Shown: piece by piece, positions 53,701 to 64,000 of the stretch
Numbering within the stretch: position 1 is the first letter of the stretch
How the letters are laid out: every line of letters begins with the position of its first letter
Assembly (NCBI GenBank): GCA_964019135.1
Contig: CAXHSH010000293.1
Span: 124,001 to 188,000, forward strand
DNA from: Arenicola marina
Lineage: Eukaryota > Annelida > Polychaeta > Arenicolidae
Reading direction: 5' to 3'
Length of the DNA: 64,000 bases
Notes under the pieces: generated by a model
The model's input: the letters and a program-made list of their open reading frames with translations, nothing else
What the model was told of the DNA's origin: nothing
The model's database searches: none
Made by a program: the position numbers and the translations under genes

Positions 53701-54889
53701 GAAGTTACGGTCAGAAGAAGATGACGCATTTTAACGCCTTAACGCTATATTAAGTCCTGGAGTTTATGCCATGTGGCATATGTTCGACGCTGTTTCGGCC
53801 AATCAGACCGGTGTCATTTTAAAGCATATCAACGTGCCTATCAAATGCAAAAACAACTAGGGCGGCACAGCACTTAGTATAGAAGTTACGGCCAGAAGAA
53901 GATGACGCATTTTAACGCCTTAACGCTATACACATGTACAAGTTCCTGGAGTTTTATGCCATGTGGCATATGTTTGACGCTGTTTGGGCCTATCAGACCG
54001 GTGTCATTTTAAAGCATATCAACGTGCCTATCAAATAAAAAAACAATTAGGGCGGCACAGCATTTAGTATAGAAGTTACGGCCAGAAGAAGATGACGCAT
54101 TTTAACGCCTTAACGCTATATTAGGTCCTGGAGTTTATGCCATGTGGCATATGTTCGACGCTGTTTCGGCCAATCAGACCGGTGTCATTTTAAAGCATAT
54201 CAACGTGCCTATCAAATGAAAAAACAACTAGGGCGGCACAGCATTTAGTATAGAAGCCACGGCCAGAAGAAGATGACGCATTTTAACGCATTAACGCTAT
54301 ACACATGTACAAGTTCCTGGAGTTTTATGCCATGTGGCATATGTTTGACGCTGTTTGGGCCAATCAGACCGGTGTCATTTTAAAGCATATCAACGTGCCT
54401 ATCAAATGAAAAAACGACTAGGGCGGCACAGCATTTAGTATAGAAGCCACGGCCAGAAGAAGATGACGCATTTAAACGCATTAACGCTATACACATGTAC
54501 AAGTTCCTGGAGTTTTATGCCATGTGGCGTATGTTTGACGCTGTTTGGGCCTATCAGACCGGTGTCATTTTAAAGCATATCAACGTGCCTATCAAATAAA
54601 AAAACAACTAGGGCGGCACAGCATTTAGTATAGAAGTTACGGTCAGAAGAAGATGACGCATTTTAACGCCTTAACGCTATATTAAGTCCTGGAGTTTATG
54701 CCATGTGGCATATGTTCGACGCTGTTTCGGCCAATCAGACCGGTGTCATTTTAAAGCATATCAACGTGCCTATCAAATAAAAAAACAACTAGGGCGGCAC
54801 AGCATTTAGTATAGAAGCCACGGCCAGAAGAACATGACGCATTTTAACGCATTAACGCTATACACATGTACAAGTTCCTGGAGTGTTAT
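50790..54889 (+). repeat. Higher-order blocks with 1674-bp (nine-monomer) and 1303-bp (seven-monomer) periods
   Basis: Anchors 50790-52093 recur at 52464-53767 with an offset of 1,674 bp, sharing CACGCCCAG and TATAGCAGCCACGG. Anchors 52654-53586 recur at 53957-54889 with an offset of 1,303 bp, sharing AACAATTAGGG and GGCGTATG variants. Confidence 0.85.
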
Positions 54890-57496
54890 GCCATGTGGCA
54901 TATCTTTGACGCTGTTTGGGCCTATCAGACCGGTGTCATTTTAAAGCATATCAACGTGCCTATCAAATAAAAAAAACAACTAGGGCGGCACAGCATTTAG
55001 TATAGAAGTTACGGTCAGAAGCAGATGACGCATTTTAACGCCTTAACGCTATATTAAGTCCTGGAGTTTATGCCATGTGGCATATGTTCGACGCTGTTTC
55101 GGCCAATCAGACCGGTGTCATTTTAAAGCATATCAACGCGCCTATCAAATGCAAAAACAACTAGGGCGGCACAGCACTTAGTATAGAAGTTACGGCCAGA
55201 AGAAGATGACGCATTTTAACGCCTTAACGCTATACACATGTACAAGTTCCTGGAGTTTTATGCCATGTGGCATATGTTTGACGCTGTTTGGGCCAATCAG
55301 ACCGGTGTCATTTTAAAGCATATCAACGTGCCTATCAAACGAAAAAACGACTAGGGCGGCACAGCATTTAGTATAGAAGCCACGGCCAGAAGAAGATGAC
55401 GCATTTTAACGCCATAACGCTATACACATGTACAAGTTCCTGGAGTTTTATGCCATGTGGCGTATGTTTGACGCTGTTTGGGCCTATCAGACCGGTGTCA
55501 TTTTAAAGCATATCAACGTGCCTATCAAATAAAAAAACAACTAGGGCGGCACAGCATTTAGTATAGAAGTTACGGTCAGAAGAAGATGACGCATTTTAAC
55601 GCCTTAACGCTATATTAAGTCCTGGAGTTTATGCCATGTGGCATATGTTCGACGCTGTTTCGGCCAATCAGACCGGTGTCATTTTAAAGCATATCAACGT
55701 GCCTATCAAATAAAAAAACAACTAGGGCGGCACAGCATTTAGTATAGAAGCCACGGCCAGAAGAACATGACGCATTTTAACGCATTTTAACGCATTAACG
55801 CTATACACATGTACAAGTTCCTGGAGTGTTATGCCATGTGGCATATCTTTGACGCTGTTTGGGCCTATCAGACCGGTGTCATTTTAAAGGATATCAACGT
55901 GCCTATCAAATAAAAAAACAACTAGGGCGGCACAGCATTTAGTATAGAAGTTACGGTCAGAAGAAGATGACGCATTTTAACGCCTTAACGCTATATTAAG
56001 TCCTGGAGTTTATGCCATGTGGCATACGTTCGACGCTGTTTCGGCCAATCACACCGGTGTCATTTTAAAGCATATCAACGTGCCTATCAAATGAAAAAAC
56101 AACTAGGGCGGCACAGCACTTAGTATAGAAGTTACGGCCAAAAGAAGATGACGCATTTTAACGCCTTAACGCTATACACATGTACAAGTTCCTGGAGTTT
56201 TATGCCATGTGGCATATGTTTGACGCTGTTTGGGCCTATCAGACCGGTGTCATTTTAAAGCATATCAACGTGCCTATCAAATAAAAAAACAATTAGGGCG
56301 GCACAGCATTTAGTATAGAAGTTACGGCCAGAAGAAGATGACGCATTTTAACGCCTTAACGCTATATTAGGTCCTGGAGTTTATGCCATGTGGCATATGT
56401 TCGACGCTGTTTCGGCCAATCAGACCGGTGTCATTTTAAAGCATATCAACGTGCCTATCAAATGAAAAAACAACTAGGGCGGCACAGCATTTAGTATAGA
56501 AGCCACGGCCAGAAGAAGATGACGCATTTTAACGCATTAACGCTATACATATGTACAAGTTCCTGGAGTTTTATGCCATGTGGCATATGTTTGACGCTGT
56601 TTGGGCCAATCAGACCGGTGTCATTTTAAAGCATATCAACGTGCCTATCAAATAAAAAAACAACTAGGGCTGCACAGCATTTAGTATAGAAGTTACGGTC
56701 AGAAGAAGATGACGCATTTTAACGCCTTAACGCTATATTAAGTCCTGGAGTTTATGCCATGTGGCATATGTTCGACGCTGTTTCGGCCAATCAGACCGGT
56801 GTCATTTTAAAGCATATCAACGTGCCTATCAAATAAAAAAACAACTAGGGCGGCACAGCATTTAGTATAGAAGCCACGGCCAGAAGAACATGACGCATTT
56901 TAACGCCTTAACGCTATATTAAGTCCTGGAGTTTATGCCATGTGGCATATGTTCGACGCTGTTTCGGCCAATCAGACCGGTGTCATTTTAAAGCATATCA
57001 ACGTGCCTATCAAATGCAAAAACAACTAGGGCGGCACAGCACTTAGTGTAGAAGTTACGGCCAGAAGAAGATGACGCATTTTAACGCCTTAACGCTATAC
57101 ACATGTACAAGTTCCTGGAGTTTTATGCCATGTGGCATATGTTTGACGCTGTTTGGGCCTATCAGACCGGTGTCATTTTAAAGCATATCAACGTGCCTAT
57201 CAAATAAAAAAATAATTAGGGCGGCACAGCATTTAGTATAGAAGTTACGGCCAGAAGAAGATGACGCATTTTAACGCCTTAACGCTATATTAGGTCCTGG
57301 AGTTTATGCCATGTGGCATATGTTCGACGCTGTTTCGGCCAATCAGACCGGTGTCATTTTAAAGCATATCAACGTGCCTATCAAATGAAAAAACAACTAG
57401 GGCGGCACAGCATTTAGTATAGAAGCTACGGCCAGAAGAAGATGACGCATTTTAACGCATTAACGCTATACACATGTACAAGTTCCTGGAGTTTTA

Positions 57497-60400
57497 TGCC
57501 ATGTGGCATATGTTTGACGCTGTTTGGGCCAATCAGACCGGTGTCATTTTCAAGCATATCAACGTGCCTATCAAATGAAAAAACGACTAGGGCGGCACAG
57601 CATTTAGTATAGAAGCCACGGCCAGAAGAAGATGACGCATTTTAACGCATTAACGCTATAAACATGTACAAGTTCCTGGAGTTTTATGCCATGTGGCATA
57701 TGTTTGACGCTGTTTGGGCCAATCAGACCGGTGTCATTTTAAAGCATATCAACGTGCCTATCAAATGAAAAAACAACTAGGGCGGCACAGCATTTAGTAT
57801 AGAAGCCACGGCCAGAAGAAGATGACGCATTTTAACGCATTAACGCTATACACATGTACAAGTTCCTGGAGTTTTATGCCATGTGGCGTATGTTTGACGC
57901 TGTTTGGGCCTATCAGACCGGTGTCATTTTAAAGGATATCAACGTGCCTATCAAATAAAAAAACAACTAGGGCGGCACAGCATTTAGTATAGAAGTTACG
58001 GTCAGAAGAAGATGACGCATTTTAACGCCTTAACGCTATATTAAGTCCTGGAGTTTATGCCATGTGGCATATGTTCGACGCTGTTTCGGCCAATCAGACC
58101 GGTGTCATTTTAAAGCATATCAACGTGCCTATCAAATGCAAAAACAACTAGGGCGGCACAGCACTTAGTATAGAAGTTACGGCCAGAAGAAGATGACGCA
58201 TTTTAACGCCTTAACGCTATACACATGTACAAGTTCCTGGAGTGTTATGCCATGTGGCATATGTTTGACGCTGTTTGGGCCAATCAGACCGGTGTCATTT
58301 TAAAGCATATCAACGTGCCTATCAAATAAAAAAACAATTAGGGCGGCACAGCATTTAGTATAGAAGTTACGGCCAGAAGAAGATGACGCATTTTAACGCA
58401 TTAACGCTATACACATGTACAAGTTCCTGGAGTTTTATGCCATGTGGCATATGTTTGACGCTGTTTGAGCGTATCAGACCGGTGTCATTTTAAAGCATAT
58501 CAACGTGCCTATCAAATGAAAAAACAACTAGGGCGGCACAGCATTTAGTATAGAAGCCACGGCCAGAAGACGATGACGCATTTTAACGCATTAACGCTAG
58601 ACACATGTACAAGTTCCTGGAGTTTTATGCCATGTGGCATATGTTTGACGCTGTTTGAGCGTATCAGACCGGTGTCATTTTAAAGCATATCAACGTGCCT
58701 ATCAAATAAAAAAACAACGAGGGCGGCACAGCATTTAGTATAGAAGTTACGGTCAGAAGAAGATGACGCATTTTAACGCCTTAACGCTATATTAAGTCCT
58801 AGAGTTTATGCCATGTGGCATATGTTCGACGCTGTTTCGGCCAATCAGACCGGTGTCATTTTAAAGCATATCAACGTGCCTATCAAATGCAAAAACAACT
58901 AGGGCGGCACAGCATTTAGTATAGAAGTTACGGCCAGAAGAAGATGACGCATTTTAACGCATTAACGCTATACACATGTACAAGTTCCTGGAGTTTTATG
59001 CCATGTGGCATATGTTTGACGCTGTTTGGGCCAATCAGACCGGTGTCATTTTCAAGCATATCAACGTGCCTATCAAATGAAAAAACGACTAGGGCGGCAC
59101 AGCATTTAGTATAGAAGCCACGGCCAGAAGAAGATGACGCATTTTAACGCATTAACGCTATAAACATGTACAAGTTCCTGGAGTTTTATGCCATGTGGCA
59201 TATGTTTGACGCTGTTTGGGCCAATCAGACCGGTGTCATTTTAAAGCATATCAACGTGCCTATCAAATGAAAAAACAACTAGGGCGGCACAGCATTTAGT
59301 ATAGAAGCCACGGCCAGAAGAAGATGACGCATTTTAACGCATTAACGCTATACACATGTACAAGTTCCTGGAGTTTTATGCCATGTGGCGTATGTTTGAC
59401 GCTGTTTGGGCCTATCAGACCGGTGTCATTTTAAAGGATATCAACGTGCCTATCAAATAAAAAAACAACTAGGGCGGCACAGCATTTAGTATAGAAGTTA
59501 CGGTCAGAAGAAGATGACGCATTTTAACGCCTTAACGCTATATTAAGTCCTGGAGTTTATGCCATGTGGCATATGTTCGACGCTGTTTCGGCCAATCAGA
59601 CCGGTGTCATTTTAAAGCATATCAACGTGCCTATCAAATGCAAAAACAACTAGGGCGGCACAGCACTTAGTATAGAAGTTACGGCCAGAAGAAGATGACG
59701 CATTTTAACGCCTTAACGCTATACACATGTACAAGTTCCTGGAGTGTTATGCCATGTGGCATATGTTTGACGCTGTTTGGGCCAATCAGACCGGTGTCAT
59801 TTTAAAGCATATCAACGTGCCTATCAAATAAAAAAACAATTAGGGCGGCACAGCATTTAGTATAGAAGTTACGGCCAGAAGAAGATGACGCATTTTAACG
59901 CATTAACGCTATACACATGTACAAGTTCCTGGAGTTTTATGCCATGTGGCATATGTTTGACGCTGTTTGAGCGTATCAGACCGGTGTCATTTTAAAGCAT
60001 ATCAACGTGCCTATCAAATGAAAAAACAACTAGGGCGGCACAGCATTTAGTATAGAAGCCACGGCCAGAAGACGATGACGCATTTTAACGCATTAACGCT
60101 AGACACATGTACAAGTTCCTGGAGTTTTATGCCATGTGGCATATGTTTGACGCTGTTTGAGCGTATCAGACCGGTGTCATTTTAAAGCATATCAACGTGC
60201 CTATCAAATAAAAAAACAACGAGGGCGGCACAGCATTTAGTATAGAAGTTACGGTCAGAAGAAGATGACGCATTTTAACGCCTTAACGCTATATTAAGTC
60301 CTAGAGTTTATGCCATGTGGCATATGTTCGACGCTGTTTCGGCCAATCAGACCGGTGTCATTTTAAAGCATATCAACGTGCCTATCAAATGCAAAAACAA

Positions 60401-60500
60401 CTAGGGCGGCACAGCATTTAGTATAGAAGTTACGGCCAGAAGAAGATGACGCATTTTAACGCCTTAACGCTATATTAGGTCCTGGAGTTCATGCCATGTG
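57497..60500 (+). repeat. 1502-bp, eight-monomer higher-order duplication
   Basis: Anchors 57497, 57687, 57877, 58058, 58248, 58438, 58628 and 58809 repeat exactly 1,502 bp later (58999 to 60311). Private variants are shared by both copies: TTTTCAAGCAT, TATAAACATG, TTGAGCGTATC, GCTAGACACATG, ACAACGAGGG and CCTAGAGTT. They look nearly identical, so this is the youngest duplication in the array. Confidence 0.92.
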
Positions 60501-60607
60501 GCATATGTTTGACGGTGTCTAGGCCAATCAGACTGGTGTCATTTTAACTCTTTTTAAGTAACAACCAGTGCGGTACAGCCTCGAGTATAGAAGTCAAAAG
60601 AAGACGT

Positions 60608-61640
60608 AGGTCGGCTTTGAAATATCTTTATTGTGGTGACAAGAGCGAATAGGGAAATCGAAACAGGTAAATACTTCAGTTCGTCACAACCGAGACCGGA
60701 GCTAAAAAAACTCGGGCCAAATATTCAAGTCTGGCTCAAAGTCTTGGAACTCAAACGGGGGGTTAGGGAGCTAATGTTCTTGTGCGAGTTCTCATCTACA
60801 AGTCTCTTTTCGGCTATGGGCCCTGTCTCTCGCCTTCCTCCTCCGGCTTCGGGGGTCTGTACTTTGATCCGCCGGGTGTCCGCGGCTCATGCGGTGTCGT
60901 CGCTTCGACCGTGGGCTCCGTGACTCGAAAGCAGGCGCCAGGGCCCGCTTTTAGAGACCTCCAGGGTGTCTCTCATCGGGGCTAACTCTTGTTTTCTTGT
61001 GAAAGGGCCCGACTCCATCAGGCCCGGGGGAGCTCCCGACCTTATTCCAAGCCGAAAAGGCTGCTTCTCTTCTAGCGTACCCTCACCATTCCCCGGCGCT
61101 GCAGGTAAACGACGTGCCGCCCCCTTGCCGGGATGGGCACGGACAGACGCTCTGGTATGGGAGTGGTAGGCCGGACCCGTAGGATAAGTTGGGGTGCTAG
61201 GCCACGTCTTGGCGGTGAAGCCGCGACCAGGCTCGCCCAACTTGGTCATGGCGGACACGAGGGGGCGGTTGCCATCGGCCAGCCTCGGATGGTCAGCCAG
61301 ACGCTTGGGGCGGTGCTCTCAGTGTCGGCCGGCGTCACGATGACGTGTTGGTCGTCAATGGAGAAACCATCTTGAGGCCAGTGGGGGGGGGGGATAGCCT
61401 CGCAATCGTGAGGTCAAGCCCGAAGGCAAGTCCGTACCAAGGGGCTGGGCGTTCTGGGGGGAGTGGTCGCCGCGGCCCTGGGGGGTTGGGAGGGGGGAAG
61501 GGGGAGCAATCCTAACCGGTGGGTGGTGGTCACCCAGGATGTTCTGCGGAATCCGTCCGATGGCGGGATTCCTCTCGGCCCATGGTGAATGGGAGAAAGG
61601 AGACTGTAAAGTACAGAATACCTGATCGGTATCATTTAAA
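60608..61640. other. GC-rich block of unknown nature
   Basis: From about 60780 to 61570 the sequence is far richer in G+C and CpG than its surroundings. Minus-strand frames at 61258-60887 and 61645-61355 are open and rich in Pro, Arg and Gly (for example PFRLGIRSGAPPGLMESGPF), but I recognise no family. It could be a CpG island, or part of an unrecognised mobile element. Confidence 0.35.
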
Positions 61641-64000
61641 GACACAAATTTCTGAAAAAATGAAAGTAATAAATGAGGAAATACTTAAAACTGCATGTGG
61701 AGTTGTTTCGCTGTTTTTGAATGCCAAATTTGCGCATAAGAACACAACCTAAGGCCTTAAGGGTCATAACAGACAATAAACACCTACCATATCGCTCACC
61801 AATTATCTGCCAATGAGCAAAACATTTCAAATTCATGAATTGTCCGCCACAAAAATGAAAACTTGTGCTGATTTGAAACGTCATAAATGTGTGTACACAA
61901 GCCGTTTACTGGTGCCACCGACAGGGGCGCCCAAGTGCTAAATTATATGAGACGATAGAAGCGTCCGGAGCGCCACCTTTTTCATTGGCAGTGGCCGTTG
62001 AGACTGCTGGTGGTCATAAGCTGGTACCGCCGCTCAAAGGTAACATTTCCTGTTTATGTTTATTTTGGTACAGCTGTTGCAACGGTCAGCTCCACGTGTA
62101 GCTTTAATTGCTGGTCGTTCACTTTTCAACGTTAAATTATAAACGTTCACACCATGATGTTATACAATATTGTTTTAATATGACAAACGACGCGAACGAT
62201 ACGTCGCAATGATCACGGAATGTAATGAAGGAATAACGCGTGTTAACTGGAGGCCGGTCTGTTGGTGACATTCACCTGGGCGAGACAGCGTCAAGCCCGC
62301 CACGCCGCTTAGGGTCGTAGAAGTTCCTTTGCGATGAACCTATAGAGTCTCCTGATGTCATTCTGGTGAAAGAAAAACATGTTGGTAACTTTTTGGTGCA
62401 ATATAAACGAGAAAATCATATTTCTACTAAATTATTTCACCACATCACATCCTAGGATCCTTTTATTCTGATGCCGGTGTAAAGAGAATATCGGTCATTG
62501 GGTATACCTTGCGCAAACGGACTGAAGAGAACTCTGCTTCCCTGCTCTCCAAGAAGGCGAACTGAAAGAACAAATGATGGAAACTGAAGGCTCTGTCATT
62601 ACCAAGAGGTATAATATTGCATTGTAATGTACACGGGCACCATAGCAAAGACAAGTTATGTAATGCCCGTACCAGGTTATTTAGTATATACTACTGTTTC
62701 AAAATGTAAGCTTACTTACAATTAGTTAGAGACAGAAAGCAATGCGCACCCAACAAATGAAAGCGCCGCAGCTGAAGCCGTCCCATTGCCTCTGGTGACT
62801 CATGTTCACTGTCCTCCAGTCGCTCATGTCACAGGGAACGCCTCGAAATGTGATGTCTCGCATGCGTCTCCTGATATTGATGAAATATTGCAACAGGGAA
62901 ACTTTATCGTGTTTTACATGAGGATTACGAAGTTTAATGGCAAATTATGCATGAAGAAGGAAGGCATCCTTTGCCAATTTCTGCATGATTTGAATAAATG
63001 ACAGGAGAACAAGAATAACGGGATAACGGGCTTATACTATGTAACGGCTTAGGAATTATAATCGTATGTGTAAAAACACCGAATAACCGCTAATATAATA
63101 GCAGATCGTGAAACGGGAATCATGTAATGTAACATGTATAGTATATGGCATATATAATAGGTGCCATAGTCTCACCTTAAACGGTCGTGTAGAGCGCGTG
63201 GCATCGCGCTTTCCGGTTGATTTGGGTCATAGTACCGCGCTTCCTGATTGTTGCAGTCGAGTACCTATTTGGGAACAAATTATCTTAAGATATTTAACAA
63301 TTGTTGTGGAGGAGAGTAAAGCCATAATGAGTGAGCTTCGGTAAACCATTATATTGACAAATTATTCAAGAAGAAACAACAACCAATAGCTAGTTGAAGC
63401 CGGAACAAGTGAATGTTAAAATGTGCCAAACTACCTACAGCATACGACAATCTATTGCACATAATTGCCTGGTATCTGTTCTCCCATTGGGCGATCTTAT
63501 TATTTACCGGCTGGAGATGTTTACCAGTCACTCTCTAAACTAGAAATAATATGACTGAACGCGGCTTGCGGGGTACAGGAATCGTCATATTATTACAACC
63601 ATCTCACCACAAGTGTCCAATGAGTTCCGCTTGTGTTACATGGGACGAATAGCTTCGCTGGGTCGTGTATCTATGTACGTAGAAAAACGTATCAGTAAAT
63701 GATAAACTAGTAAAATAGTTCCCTCAACTGACGATATTTGAACAGCCATGTAATGTGTAGCCCTCAATCTTACTCCAGGAATGCACGCACAAGGATATGT
63801 AGCTTCCGTCTGTAGAGTCCATCCTTATATTTTATTGGATTATTTGGAGCAGTAAGAAATCTATACAACGATATGGTCTTTCTTCTAGTGGGAAAGCTGC
63901 ACAAGGCTGTATTAAAATGCGATTGGTGTTTCTTAGGGTTCACCGAAAATGTATATCGCATGCATACATGCACGAACCTGAATAGCTTTGCTATGGCCAG
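61641..64000. other. No recognisable gene
   Basis: Short frames only. A 71-codon plus frame at 62786-63001 and a 63-codon minus frame at 62654-62463 show no family motif; they could be single exons of a host gene that extends beyond the window. Confidence 0.35.

Larger units (their letters stand above)
50190..60607 (+). repeat. Satellite array of about 55 monomers (181 and 190 bp) with higher-order structure
   Basis: Using TGCCATGTGGC as anchor I count 56 positions, from 50221 (diverged TGCCATATGGC) to 60492. Intervals are almost all 190 or 181 bp; the difference is the block ACACATGTACAAGTTCC against TTAAGTCC (or TTAGGTCC). Single exceptions are 182 and 200 bp. The edge monomers are the most diverged, as expected for unequal exchange. 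Each monomer holds GGCCAATCAGACCGGTGTCA and ACTAGGGCGGCACAGCATTT. No open frame of 60 codons or more is reported within it, and none of the features suggests coding. Confidence 0.95.

Noticed and set aside
50190-60607. Satellite as a CRISPR-like or gene array
   Set aside because: Monomers are head-to-tail with no unique spacers and no long open frames.
62786-63001. Host coding exon
   Set aside because: A frame of 71 codons without a family motif or convincing splice sites is not enough to call a gene.

Overview
The window is from a eukaryote, most likely a marine invertebrate deuterostome such as amphioxus. That placement is inference, from the repeat families present (a DNA transposon with a G2E3-like HECT gene, CR1-group and Tx1/L1-type LINEs, several Ty3/Gypsy fossils), spliced genes with GT-AG introns and long AT-rich non-coding stretches. 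No confident host gene was found; nearly everything recognisable is repetitive.

Layout. 1-14603: the tail of a LINE ORF1 with an IMPACT-like domain, split by a 14,008-bp DNA transposon (368-14375) with a perfect 6-bp target duplication and about 312-bp inverted repeats built from 21-bp tandem units. The transposon carries two convergent spliced genes. One is a five-exon transposase on the plus strand (739-3714), whose exons join into one open 482-residue frame. The other is a many-exon HECT ubiquitin ligase on the minus strand (14032 down to 4335). Smaller elements (hAT-type and other MITEs, a SINE piece) sit in its introns. 15332-18498: a CR1-group LINE with a 2A-like motif. 18508-19506: a 179-bp tandem repeat capped by an inverted partial copy. 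19500-24500: no gene, small MITE-like palindromes and short repeats.

24550-43600: four Ty3/Gypsy fossils (one minus, three plus), a Tx1/L1-type LINE 3' end, an AT-rich desert (about 31.9-35.1 kb) and a tRNA-derived sequence. One Gypsy copy has a zinc-finger ORF downstream of integrase. Another has a long LTR with a TATA box, a tRNA-Leu primer site, gag and the start of pol, and ends abruptly next to an unrelated cysteine-rich gene fragment (43595-44236).

44800-50100: a 153-bp tandem repeat, a SINE piece, a weak recombinase-like remnant, a second LINE ORF1 with an IMPACT-like tail and a MITE. 50190-60607: a 10.4-kb satellite array of about 55 monomers in two length classes (181 and 190 bp) with higher-order periods of 9, 7 and 8 monomers. 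60608-64000: a GC-rich block, then sequence without a recognisable gene.

The most coherent unit is the 14-kb transposon: the transposase would move it, and the HECT gene, starting 29 bp inside the right inverted repeat, looks like true cargo rather than a bystander host gene.
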